Assembly (NCBI RefSeq): GCF_001428665.1
Contig: NZ_LMIJ01000034.1
Location: 125,098 to 170,733, forward strand
Direction: 5' to 3'
DNA from: Acidovorax sp. Root219
GTDB lineage: Bacteria; Pseudomonadota; Gammaproteobacteria; Burkholderiales; Burkholderiaceae_C
DNA: 45,636 nucleotides
Shown here: piece after piece, positions 1 to 8,854 of the stretch
Position numbering within the stretch: the stretch's first letter is position 1
Layout: the number at the start of each line of letters is the position of its first letter
Notes under the pieces: generated by a model
Seen by the model: the letters and a program-made list of their open reading frames with translations, nothing else
Database searches by the model: none
What the model was told of the DNA's origin: nothing
Translations under genes and position numbers: made by a program

Positions 1-24
1 CTGCCGCGCACGCTCCTAGCCCCT

Positions 25-486
25 GTGGTGCCCGCAAGGCGGGCGGTTGCCCAACTCATGGCGGTGCTGCCATGCCTGGCGCTGCTGACCGCCTGCCAGG
101 GCCATACGGACCTGGCCGCCAGCGGCTGCCTGCCGCTGCGCGTGCCGGCGCAGGTGGTGCTGGTGCAGGAGGCCGGGCTGTATGCGGTGGGCGGCGATGC
201 CAAGGGCAAGACGCTGGTGCTGTCGCCGCACCCGCGCAATGCCGCCAACGACGATTTTCACGGCACACGGCTGGTGCGCACGCTGGCGCCGGGCACGCGG
301 CTGGGCATTGACCGCCTGCAGCAGGCCTGGGGCTTCGACGTGGGCAAGGGGCGCATCAGCGCCTTTGGCGCGGTGGCCGGTGGCGAGCGCTTCGAGTACG
401 GCTGGGGTGGTGGCACGGTGATAGGCCGCGCGCCTTGGGAGCCGGCCACGGTGCCCCATCTGCGCACGGTGGCGTGTGGCGATTGA
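25..486 (+). CDS. Putative small lipoprotein, possibly 5'-truncated by the window edge
   Basis: I do not recognise the family. The frame is open from base 1, so the true start could lie outside the window. GTG at 25 and ATG at 58 are both possible. From ATG 58 the product begins with a short hydrophobic stretch ending in LLTAC, which fits a lipobox with Cys as the lipidated residue, so an outer-membrane or periplasmic lipoprotein is likely. The rest is about 130 residues with no motif I can name. It is followed after 48 bases by another exported protein gene on the same strand. The function is unknown. Confidence 0.55.
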   Translation: MVPARRAVAQLMAVLPCLALLTACQGHTDLAASGCLPLRVPAQVVLVQEAGLYAVGGDAKGKTLVLSPHPRNAANDDFHGTRLVRTLAPGTRLGIDRLQQAWGFDVGKGRISAFGAVAGGERFEYGWGGGTVIGRAPWEPATVPHLRTVACGD

Positions 487-534
487 TCGCGCAGCCTGCC
501 GGCCCGCACGCAACCCTCAACGAAGGAGCATTCC

Positions 535-924
535 ATGAAGACCATTCACCCCCACCTTCGCTCTGGCGTGCTCACTGCAGCGCTGCTGCTCGCCGCCGGT
601 ACCCCGGCCCTGGCCCAGACCACCGTGCTGTACAGCGCGCGCCCCGCCATCGGCCTTAGCGTGAGCGACAAGATGGCGGCGCGGCAGGCGCCGGTGGAGT
701 TCACCGTCACCATGCCCGGCGGCCAGACGACCACCGCCACGGCCCAGCCCCAGGGCGGCGGCGAGCGGGCCGGCACCGTGCACTACCCCAGCGACTTCGG
801 CAATGCCGGCACGCGTGTAGGTGACTACACCTGGGCCGCCCGGGTGGGCGGCAAGGTGGTGCAGACGGGGCGGTTTGCCTACCGACCGGCACAGGGTGGG
901 CAACTGCTGTTCGTGCCTGGGTAG
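535..924 (+). CDS. Small exported hypothetical protein
   Basis: The 129-residue product starts with a classical Sec signal peptide: positive residues, then a hydrophobic run, then a TPALA-Q cleavage site near residue 27. The mature part is about 100 residues, rich in Gly, Thr and Val, probably a small beta-rich periplasmic protein. A good ribosome site (AAGGAG) lies about 7 bases upstream of the ATG. It follows the putative lipoprotein gene closely and may be co-transcribed with it. I recognise no domain. Confidence 0.65.
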   Translation: MKTIHPHLRSGVLTAALLLAAGTPALAQTTVLYSARPAIGLSVSDKMAARQAPVEFTVTMPGGQTTTATAQPQGGGERAGTVHYPSDFGNAGTRVGDYTWAARVGGKVVQTGRFAYRPAQGGQLLFVPG

Positions 925-1096
925 GCGTTCGTCGAATACGTCCTACGTAGTCGATAACATGGTGTGGAATATCATGCGCCATGAAACAAAATGTTAGCGA
1001 AGCTTGCGTCCTGGCGCGCCCGGGCGTGCCGCGCACTGGCTGCGTTGCGGCCCTGTTTCCCGTGCCGGGCACGGCATTTTGCGCAGGTGCCGGGTC

Positions 1097-1567
1097 ATGA
1101 GGCTGGTCAGCACCCATCGAAGGGCCCTGCATGCGCTGGGGGTGACGCTGCTGGAGCTGCTGATCACGGTCACGCTGATCGGGCTGCTTTCGGCAGTGGC
1201 CATGCCCAGCTACAAGGCGTACATCGAACGCGCCAAGGTCGCCGCTGCCAAAAAAGACATTCTGGAAATCAGCGCCATGCTGGACCGGTACGTCAACTTC
1301 AAGCACGTGTTCCCGGCAAGCCTGGCCGATCTGCCCTTTACCCGGCTGGACCCCTGGGGCAACCCCTATCGCTACCTGTCGATGGACGGCGCCACTGTCG
1401 GCCAAAAGCGCAAGGACAAGTCGCTGCACCCGCTCAACAGCGACTATGACCTGTACAGCATGGGGCCTGATGGCGCGAGCCAGACGCCGTTGACCGCCAA
1501 GGCCAGCCGCGATGACATCATCCGCGCCAACAACGGGAGCTTCATCGGCGTCGCCGAGGATTATTGA
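1097..1567 (+). CDS. Type II secretion / type IV pilus-like pseudopilin (GspG-like)
   Basis: The 156-residue protein has the class III prepilin signature. A short basic leader ends in Ala-Leu-Gly, and the mature chain begins VTLLEL with Glu at position 5, followed by a roughly 20-residue hydrophobic helix. The C-terminal part contains the motif LDPWGNPYRY and the YSMGPDG pattern typical of major pseudopilins of the GspG family. The ORF extends upstream to 1004, but ATG 1097 puts the cleavage site at a normal distance. No other secretion gene is present, so it is an orphan pseudopilin. Its stop codon directly abuts the start of the GGDEF-EAL gene. Confidence 0.8.
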   Translation: MRLVSTHRRALHALGVTLLELLITVTLIGLLSAVAMPSYKAYIERAKVAAAKKDILEISAMLDRYVNFKHVFPASLADLPFTRLDPWGNPYRYLSMDGATVGQKRKDKSLHPLNSDYDLYSMGPDGASQTPLTAKASRDDIIRANNGSFIGVAEDY

Positions 1568-4207
1568 ATGCGCCTGAGTCCGGCCCATGCCATCCTGCAC
1601 AGCCGTGTCGGGCGCCAGCTGCTGGCCACGTTCTTCGTGCTGGTGGCGGTGCCGGTGGGGGCCCTGTCGCTGCTGGCCTACCAGCTCACGGAGTACGTCG
1701 TGCAGCAGTCTGCAGCGCAGCTCAGTGGCGAGCTGGCCAAGGCCGTGGGCATCAACCTCATCGACCGGCTGCGCGCCGCAGAAAGCCTGCTGCATGTGCA
1801 CGGGCTGCCCTCCGGCCAGGGCCCCGGGCCCGTGCCGCTGGACCAGCGGCTCGAGAGCGTCTTTGCCAGTGTGGACCGGCTTTTCCCTTCGGAGCTTGCA
1901 CCGATGCCGCAGGGCCGCAGCACCTTGCGCGTGGTGGGCGCCCCACAGCCCGGGGTGGCGCCCACCGTGGAATTGATCGTGCCCTTTGCAGGCGCCGTGG
2001 TGCGCGGCCGGTTCACTGCAGACTACCTGTGGGAGAACGCGCAGTCGGGCACGCATCGCATCTGCTTTTCGGGCCCGCAGTTGTCTGCACCCTTCTGCCA
2101 GGGGGTAGAGGGGCAGGCCGCCAACGAGGTGCGCACGCAGCGCGAGATCTTCTTCACGCCCTATTTCGATGCGCCGGCCTGGACCATCACCACCACCCTG
2201 CAGCCGGACGTGCGGCGCTACCTGCCCATTGGCGTGGCGGCCTTGGTGGGCAACGTGGCCGCCATCGCATTTCTGCTTGCGCTGGTGAGCAGCTCGGTGG
2301 TGCTGCGCAGGCTGACCCGCCCGCTGGATGCGCTCACCTCGGGCACGCGCGCCGTGCTGGAGGGCGATTTCACGCGCAGGGTGCAGATCGCCGGCAGACG
2401 CAACGAATTCACCGACCTGGCCGACTCCTTCAACGCCATGACCGAAGAGGTGGGGCGCGACCTTGCGCTGGTGCGCGTACTCGCGCAGATGGACCAGGCC
2501 ATCATCGGGCAGCGCCCGTTTGCCGAGGTGGTGCGCCTGATGCTCGCGCACCTGAACGCCCAGGCGGGTGGCGCGCCGGTGGGCGTGGTGCAGTGGCCAG
2601 CCGGTGCGCCCCGGCCGCTGGTGCTGTCCCTGGCGGCCGATGGAACGCTGGCGCAGCGCGAGACAGGTGCGCCGCGCGACGCGGGCCTGCCGCAGGCAGG
2701 GGAGGGGGCCGACCCTGCGGGGGGCGAAGGGCCCTGGCACGACCTGCCCGTTGCGCACACCGGCACCCAGCGGGTGTGGCTGCGCCTGGAGCGCCTGCCG
2801 GCACCCGAGGGGCGCGCCGGGCGCGAGCTGGCCGCACTGGGCCAGCGGCTGGCCGTGGCCCTGCACGCCGAGCAGCACGAGCAGCAACTGCGTGAACGCG
2901 CCACGCGCGACAGCCTGACGGGCCTGCTCAACCGCTTCGGGCTGGTCGAGGCCGTTGACCAACTGGTGCAGGCGCAAGCCGCAACGCCCTTTGCTGTGGT
3001 GTACATGGACCTCGACGGCTTCAAGGAAATCAACGATGCCTATGGGCACGACGTGGGGGACTGCGTGCTGCGCGAGGTGGCGGCCCGCGTGCGCAACTGC
3101 ATAGGCCCTCGCGCACTGGCCATGGCCCGCCCGGGGGGCGACGAGTTCGTCTTCGTGCTGCCCGCAGACGCACAGGCGGCGTTGCGCGCCGACATCGAAT
3201 CGGTCATGCAGGCCGTGCGCGTGCCGTACAGCGTGCCCCCGCGCCTGCTGCCCCTGGCGGCCAGCCTGGGCATGGCGCACTACCCCGCGCATGGCGCCTC
3301 GCAGGACGAACTGCTCAAGCACGCCGACCTGGCCATGTACACCGCCAAGGGCGCGGGCCGCAATGTGCTGGTGGAGTTCGAGCCCGCGCTGGCCGCAGAG
3401 CAGGCCGGGCGGCTGGCGCTGCGCCACGACCTGCGCCACGCGCTGGCCGGGCAGCAGATGTTCGTGGTGTTCCAGCCGCGCGTGCGCGCACAGGGCCGCC
3501 AGGTCGCCTCGGTCGAGGCACTGCTGCGCTGGCGCCACCCCGACAAGGGGCTGGTCTCGCCCGACACCTTCATTGCGCTGGCCGAAGAGTCCGGCTTCAT
3601 CATCGAGCTGGGCCTGTGGGTGCTGCGCCAGGCGCTACAGCAGTTTGCGCTGTGGCGTGCCGACCCGCTGGTGCCCGTGCGGCATCTGTCGGTCAACCTC
3701 TCGCCCGTGCAACTGGCCGACCCGGCGTTTCCCGCAGCGCTGCACGCGCTGCTGCAGGAGTTCGGCATCCGCCCCGGCGAGCTGGAGCTGGAGATCACCG
3801 AAGGCGCGCTGATCCAGGACGTGGATGCCGCCGTCACGCGCCTGGCGGCGCTGCGCGCCCACGGCGTGGCGATTGCGCTGGACGACTTCGGGGTGGGCTA
3901 CTCGGCCATGCGCTACCTCAACCGCCTGCCGTTCGATACGCTCAAGATCGACAAGAGCTTTGTGTTTGCCTTTGGCGTCGAGCGCCCCGCACTGGCCATT
4001 GCCACCGCCATCGTGGCCCTGGCCAAGGCGCTGGACAAGCGCGTGGTGGCCGAGGGGGTCGAGACGCCCATGCAGGCCGACCTGCTGCAGGGCCTGGGCG
4101 TGAACGAGCTGCAGGGCTACCTGTACGGTAAGCCGCAGACGGCTGCAGAACTCGCCAGGCTGTGGCGCAGCGTTGAGGGCACAGAAAGACCTTCTGGCGG
4201 CCCATAG
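1568..4207 (+). CDS. Membrane-bound HAMP-GGDEF-EAL cyclic-di-GMP turnover protein
   Basis: This 879-residue protein probably makes or degrades cyclic di-GMP at the inner membrane. A transmembrane helix near residues 17-40 is followed by a periplasmic sensor region, a second helix at about 218-242 and a HAMP linker at about 243-297. A GGDEF domain follows, with an intact GGDEF motif at 523-527. I see no RxxD inhibitory site five residues before it. A full EAL domain starts at E650-A-L, with ELEITE, DDFGVGY, KIDKSF and VAEGVET segments all recognisable. Both halves may therefore be catalytic. The ATG follows the pseudopilin TGA with no gap, which suggests translational coupling. The opposite strand carries a 943-codon open frame, which is a GC shadow. 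Confidence 0.9.
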   Translation: MRLSPAHAILHSRVGRQLLATFFVLVAVPVGALSLLAYQLTEYVVQQSAAQLSGELAKAVGINLIDRLRAAESLLHVHGLPSGQGPGPVPLDQRLESVFASVDRLFPSELAPMPQGRSTLRVVGAPQPGVAPTVELIVPFAGAVVRGRFTADYLWENAQSGTHRICFSGPQLSAPFCQGVEGQAANEVRTQREIFFTPYFDAPAWTITTTLQPDVRRYLPIGVAALVGNVAAIAFLLALVSSSVVLRRLTRPLDALTSGTRAVLEGDFTRRVQIAGRRNEFTDLADSFNAMTEEVGRDLALVRVLAQMDQAIIGQRPFAEVVRLMLAHLNAQAGGAPVGVVQWPAGAPRPLVLSLAADGTLAQRETGAPRDAGLPQAGEGADPAGGEGPWHDLPVAHTGTQRVWLRLERLPAPEGRAGRELAALGQRLAVALHAEQHEQQLRERATRDSLTGLLNRFGLVEAVDQLVQAQAATPFAVVYMDLDGFKEINDAYGHDVGDCVLREVAARVRNCIGPRALAMARPGGDEFVFVLPADAQAALRADIESVMQAVRVPYSVPPRLLPLAASLGMAHYPAHGASQDELLKHADLAMYTAKGAGRNVLVEFEPALAAEQAGRLALRHDLRHALAGQQMFVVFQPRVRAQGRQVASVEALLRWRHPDKGLVSPDTFIALAEESGFIIELGLWVLRQALQQFALWRADPLVPVRHLSVNLSPVQLADPAFPAALHALLQEFGIRPGELELEITEGALIQDVDAAVTRLAALRAHGVAIALDDFGVGYSAMRYLNRLPFDTLKIDKSFVFAFGVERPALAIATAIVALAKALDKRVVAEGVETPMQADLLQGLGVNELQGYLYGKPQTAAELARLWRSVEGTERPSGGP

Positions 4208-4411
4208 CCTTGCGCCATGCGGGCAGCGGTATTGTGACCTTGAAGTTATTATTCATACCGATTGGTCGCAGATCGGCGCAGAACAAGGGCACCAAGCAAC
4301 AGGGATCTGCTCGACCAATGCTTCTTTTGCTGCGGCCCATTGCGGGTTGCGTTGGCGCCGGGCGCATCCACCGGTGGTGAATTTCATGGACCCGATCCCC
4401 AGGAACAACTT

Positions 4412-6553
4412 ATGTGGACAATGAGAAGAGCCAGCGACAAGGGCTCGAAAGAGGCAGCTGAATCGGTGCGCTGGCTTCGCCGGATGGCGGTGCTGAGCGT
4501 GGCGGTGCCCCTGGTGATCTATGCCATCTTCGGGGTCGTCGGGTTTCTGCGGGCCACGGACGAAACCGACGCCCGGGTGTCCCGGTCGCTTCGGGTTGCG
4601 CACGAGCATGCCTCCAAGGTCATGGCCACGTCCGAGGCGGTCGCTGAAAAGGCCTTCTCCCTGGTCAACGGCAAGAACCCGCAGGATTTGCACAGCATCG
4701 AGGCCTTCCTGCATGAAGAGCTGCGCAAGCGCAGCGTGGACCAGCCCCAGATCCAGTCCATCCTCATCCTGGATGCGAAAGGCCGGGCCATCGCCAGCAG
4801 CCGGCTGTTTCCGTTCCCTCGGGTCGATCTGTCCGACGGCGAGTATTTTCAGCACCACCTGCAGGGCCGCACGGGGCCCCATCTGTCCAGGCCCATCGTG
4901 ACCCGCACGTCCAACGAGCGGGTGCTGAATGTCAGTGTCCCCTTCGAGGACGACGCGGGCAAGTTTGGCGGGGTCATCAACGTGGCGCTGCTCACGTCCT
5001 ACTTCTACGATTTCTATGGCGACCTGGTGGCGGACGAGCCCAACCTGGCGGTCACCCTTTTCCGCGACGACGGCGCCGTCTATACGCGCTGGCCCCACAG
5101 CGCCACAACGCCCGTCACGCTGCAGCCCGATTCGCCGGTGATGCAGCGGCTGACTGCCGGCGATGAGGTGGGGCGCTTGCAAGGCATCTCGACGGTCGAT
5201 CGCAAGGAGCGGGTCATTGCCTTTCGCAAGGTCGGCGCATACCCCTTGTACGTGGCCACGGCGATGCGCCTGAATGTGCCGCTGCGCGAGCTGTTCCAAC
5301 AGCTTGCGCTGCTGTTCGCCATGGGGGCGCTGCCGGTGGCCGCGCTGGTCGTCACGGCGAGGACGGCGCTGCAAAGCGCCCTTGCTGCGCACAACACACT
5401 GCAGGACCTGGAGCGCGAAACCGAAAGCCGCCAGCGTGCCGAAGAGGCGCTGCGCCAGGCGCAAAAGCTCGAGGCACTGGGCCGGCTGACCGGTGGCGTG
5501 GCGCACGACTTCAACAACGCGCTGATGGTGATCAGCAACAACCTGCACCTGCTCAAGCGCACGGCGCCAGAGTCGGGCCTGCGGCAGATCGAATCCATTG
5601 CCCGGGCCGTGAAGTCGGCCACCAACCTCACCCGCCAGTTGCTGGCCTTCTCACGGCGCCAGCCCCTGGTGGCCGAGTACGTGCAGCTGCAGCACAAGCT
5701 CCCGGCCATCCAGGATCTGCTGGTCCCGGTCATGGGCAGCCGCGTGCAGCTGGATGTGCAGGTGGACCCTTCGACCGCGCCCGTGTTTCTGGACATGAGC
5801 GAGCTGGAGCTGGCGCTGCTCAACCTGGGCATCAATGCGCGCGACGCGATGCCCACGGGCGGTGCCCTGTCCATCCACGTGCGCAATGCCGGGCGCCAGC
5901 GGGGCGGGGCGCAGGACAACGACACCGAGATGGTCGTCATCGAAGTGTCCGACACGGGCAGTGGCATTGCGCAGGACGATCTGGACAAGGTGTTTGAACC
6001 CTTCTTCACCACCAAGCCGGTGGGCGAGGGCACGGGCCTGGGCCTGAGCCAGGTGTATGGCTTTTGCCAGGGGGTGGGCGGCTATGCGCAAATCGCCAGC
6101 GAGCTGGGCAAGGGCACCACGGTCAGCCTGTACCTGCCCAGCACGGCCCCCAGGGCACCCGGGGACGAGCCCGCCGCAGACACCACGTTCAAGCCCCTGG
6201 GCATGCGCCTGCTGGTGGTGGAAGACAACGACGAGGTGGCCGAGTCGCTGGTGCCCCTGCTGCAGTCGCTGGGCTGCACCGTCACCCGGGTGGACCGAGC
6301 CGACAAGGCCATCTACCTGCTGGATGAAGGCCAGCGGCCCGACTTGGTGCTGACCGATGTGATGATGCCCGGCGAACTCAACGGCGAAGGCCTGGCCAGG
6401 CACATCCGCGAGAAGTGGCCTGCGCAGCGGGTGCTGCTGATGACCGGCTATGCCGAGCAACTGGCCCGCATCTCGCAACTGGGCTTTGACGTGCTGCCCA
6501 AGCCCTGCACGCCGCAGATGCTGCATGCCGCCATTGGCAAGGCGGGGGGGTAG
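4412..6553 (+). CDS. Hybrid sensor histidine kinase with periplasmic sensor and C-terminal receiver
   Basis: The predicted 713-residue protein has a transmembrane helix at about 24-46, a periplasmic sensor of the Cache/PAS-like type, a second helix at about 295-320, a short coiled coil and then a HisKA domain with motif VAHDFNN (His365). The HATPase_c domain shows NLGINARDAM, DTGSGI and GTGLGLS boxes. A receiver domain follows, with the phospho-acceptor Asp at about 649 in LTDVMMPG. The frame is open back to 4262, but ATG 4412 has AGGA seven bases upstream and places the first helix normally. No separate response regulator lies nearby, so the receiver is the only visible phosphate target here. 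The ligand is unknown. Confidence 0.88.
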   Translation: MWTMRRASDKGSKEAAESVRWLRRMAVLSVAVPLVIYAIFGVVGFLRATDETDARVSRSLRVAHEHASKVMATSEAVAEKAFSLVNGKNPQDLHSIEAFLHEELRKRSVDQPQIQSILILDAKGRAIASSRLFPFPRVDLSDGEYFQHHLQGRTGPHLSRPIVTRTSNERVLNVSVPFEDDAGKFGGVINVALLTSYFYDFYGDLVADEPNLAVTLFRDDGAVYTRWPHSATTPVTLQPDSPVMQRLTAGDEVGRLQGISTVDRKERVIAFRKVGAYPLYVATAMRLNVPLRELFQQLALLFAMGALPVAALVVTARTALQSALAAHNTLQDLERETESRQRAEEALRQAQKLEALGRLTGGVAHDFNNALMVISNNLHLLKRTAPESGLRQIESIARAVKSATNLTRQLLAFSRRQPLVAEYVQLQHKLPAIQDLLVPVMGSRVQLDVQVDPSTAPVFLDMSELELALLNLGINARDAMPTGGALSIHVRNAGRQRGGAQDNDTEMVVIEVSDTGSGIAQDDLDKVFEPFFTTKPVGEGTGLGLSQVYGFCQGVGGYAQIASELGKGTTVSLYLPSTAPRAPGDEPAADTTFKPLGMRLLVVEDNDEVAESLVPLLQSLGCTVTRVDRADKAIYLLDEGQRPDLVLTDVMMPGELNGEGLARHIREKWPAQRVLLMTGYAEQLARISQLGFDVLPKPCTPQMLHAAIGKAGG

Positions 6554-6653
6554 CCGTGCACGTTTGCAAGGAGGAGGGTGTTTTCCAGGGGGGCTGCTGC
6601 GTGGCGCTGCGTCGATAATGGGATGGCCGCACCTTCCCCCTTGCTGAATTTCC

Positions 6654-8528
6654 TTGCCGCATTCCATCGACCTTTCTGACGCCAGGCTCCGGCGTTTTGC
6701 GATTCACCTGGTGTGTGGCAACCTTGCCATCATCGGGCTGCTGTTCGTGGCGGGGTGGCTCGGGCTCAAGACCAGCCTGCATGCCGATGAGGCCCGGGCC
6801 GCCGAGGTTGCGCAAAACATGGCCGCAGGCCTGGCTGCGGAGATCGCCGGTGAACTCAGGCTGGTCGACAACGCGCTGTCCAGCGCCACGTCCGCTTACC
6901 GGGCCGGGTTGGCCGATGAAGCCGGGCCCCTGGCCATCGAGAAGGTGCTGCGCCACCAGGAAAAGCTTCTGCCCGAGGTGGACGCCATTCGCATTGCCGG
7001 ACCTGACGGCATGGTGCGCGCGGGGCTTGCCCAGGGCGCTGCGCCGGTGGGCATTGCCGACCGTGGCTACTTCGAAGCCGCACGCCTCACCGATGGTCTG
7101 AGCGTTTCCGAGCCCCTTCTGGGCCGGATCACCAAGAAGTGGGGGATCGTTCTTGCAAGGCGCATCGAGAACCGGGATGGAAGCTTTGGCGGCGTGGCGT
7201 ATGCCGGCCTGTCCAGCGCGCATTTCGCGCGCAGCTTCAGCCGGTTGAAGCTGGGCAAGTCGGGCGCCATTTCGCTGCGCTCGAAGGACCTGCGGCTGAT
7301 TGCGCGCTTCGTGCCCGACGAGCCCATCGGGGACAGGAACCTCGGCTCCGCCAGCGTGTCCAGCGAACTCAGGGACGCCCTGGCGCGCAACCCGGCACAA
7401 GGCTGGTACCGCTCGCCCACGGCGCTCGACGGCATCGAGCGGGTGACCGCCTACCACCGGGTTCCCGGGTTCGAGCTGACGGTTCTGGCGGGCTTGGCCC
7501 CCAGTGACTTCCTGGCGCCCTGGCGGCGCGATGTGCAGATCGTTGCAGCGCTGCTGCTGCTGGCCGGCGTGTCCATGGTGGGGGCATCTTTCGGCCTGTA
7601 TGTCCAGCGCCAGCGCCACGTGCTGGCCGAACGGCGCATTGCCGGCCTGCTCCAGCAACAGCAGCTGATGCTGGACAACGAGCTGATTGGCATGGTGCGC
7701 ACCAAGAGCCGCACCACGGTCTGGTCGAACAAGGCGTTCAAGGCGATCTTTGGGTACGGCCCCGATGAACTGGATGGGGAGCCTTCGCGCCTGCTCTATC
7801 TGGACGACGAGTCTTACGAACGGGTCGGGGCGCAAGGCTACGAGCACCTTCGCGACAACCGCCGGTTCCGCACCCAGCTCAAGATGCGGCGCAAGGACGG
7901 CAGCCCCGTCTGGATCGATCTGAGCGGCACGCCCGTCTCGGGCGACGAATCGCTGTGGATGTTTGTCGACATCACCGCCATGAAGGGGCGGGAGGACCAG
8001 TTGGCGCAACTGGCCCTGCACGACGCACTCACCGGCCTGGCCAATCGCACGCAATTTGCCGAGCGCCTGCGCACGGCGCTCGAGCAACTGGGAGTGGCAT
8101 CGAGCCTGGTGGCCGTGTGCTACATCGACCTCGATGGCTTCAAGGCCGTGAACGACGCTCTGGGGCACGCCGCGGGCGACCAGGTGCTGGTGGAGACCGC
8201 CAGGCGCCTGCTGGCCTGTGTGCGCAGCCAGGACACCGTGACGCGCCTGGGGGGCGATGAATTCGCCATTGCGCTCACCAACGTGCAAGACCGGGGCCAG
8301 GTGGAGACCGTGCTGAACCGGGTGCTGGAGCGGCTCAGGCAGCCCATTGTGCTGGCCGGGGGCGAAGCCCGCATACGCGCCAGCATCGGCGTGGCCTATG
8401 CGCCAGACCATGGCACCGAGCCCCAACTGCTCATGCGCCTGGCCGATGAAGCCCTGTACGAGGCCAAGCGCGCCGGCAAGGACTGCTACAAGGTAGCATC
8501 CCCGGCGCTATCGCCTCTGAATGCATAG
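6654..8528 (+). CDS. Cache-PAS-GGDEF diguanylate cyclase
   Basis: This 624-residue protein should synthesise cyclic di-GMP. It has a transmembrane helix at about 14-36, a long periplasmic dCache-like sensor, a second helix at about 290-312, and a cytoplasmic PAS domain at about 335-445. The GGDEF domain has an intact GGDEF motif at 533-537 and an RxxD (RSQD, 524-527) exactly five residues before it, so product inhibition at an I-site is expected. There is no EAL domain. The start is the TTG at 6654. An in-frame TGA at 6645 blocks anything further upstream, and no ATG lies before the first helix. It follows the hybrid kinase by 100 bases on the same strand. Confidence 0.88.
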   Translation: MPHSIDLSDARLRRFAIHLVCGNLAIIGLLFVAGWLGLKTSLHADEARAAEVAQNMAAGLAAEIAGELRLVDNALSSATSAYRAGLADEAGPLAIEKVLRHQEKLLPEVDAIRIAGPDGMVRAGLAQGAAPVGIADRGYFEAARLTDGLSVSEPLLGRITKKWGIVLARRIENRDGSFGGVAYAGLSSAHFARSFSRLKLGKSGAISLRSKDLRLIARFVPDEPIGDRNLGSASVSSELRDALARNPAQGWYRSPTALDGIERVTAYHRVPGFELTVLAGLAPSDFLAPWRRDVQIVAALLLLAGVSMVGASFGLYVQRQRHVLAERRIAGLLQQQQLMLDNELIGMVRTKSRTTVWSNKAFKAIFGYGPDELDGEPSRLLYLDDESYERVGAQGYEHLRDNRRFRTQLKMRRKDGSPVWIDLSGTPVSGDESLWMFVDITAMKGREDQLAQLALHDALTGLANRTQFAERLRTALEQLGVASSLVAVCYIDLDGFKAVNDALGHAAGDQVLVETARRLLACVRSQDTVTRLGGDEFAIALTNVQDRGQVETVLNRVLERLRQPIVLAGGEARIRASIGVAYAPDHGTEPQLLMRLADEALYEAKRAGKDCYKVASPALSPLNA

Positions 8529-8854
8529 GCACTGGTGAGCAGGCTTCAGGTCTGAGGGCAGGCACGCGCGCACGCTGGCCGCCGCGAGGCTCGGGCAGGC
8601 TTCTTACGGCGGGGCACAGGCCACCGCGTCGGCCCTGGCATGTTTTCTGACACAGGCGCCGCCCGCTCAGCGACAAGGGGTGGGCCTCACACGAGAGGGC
8701 ACAGCAGCAAACCCAGAAGAGTTTTTTTTTTCGGTCGCTCTGGACGCCGAGCGCGCATGGCCCTCGCAATCTACGCGCCGCGCCAGGCTTGCCGCAGGCG
8801 GCTGCGTGTGCAAACATGCGTCCCTCCAACCACCACCGATGACGAGGGAGTCCC
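8529..8854. other. Intergenic region without a supported gene
   Basis: This 326-base gap holds overlapping open frames on both strands, but none has a credible start, ribosome site and protein-like composition together. A run of ten T residues lies at 8722-8731. No convincing GC-rich hairpin precedes it, so I do not call it a terminator. The last bases contain GAGGGAG, the ribosome site of the next gene. Confidence 0.5.

Noticed and set aside
707..3538. A 943-codon open frame on the - strand opposite the GGDEF-EAL gene
   Set aside because: Composition is His/Arg/Gln/Gly-rich, as expected opposite a high-GC gene, and the + strand has complete GGDEF and EAL motifs.
8722..8731. Run of ten T residues as a terminator
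   Set aside because: No stable GC-rich hairpin lies directly before it.
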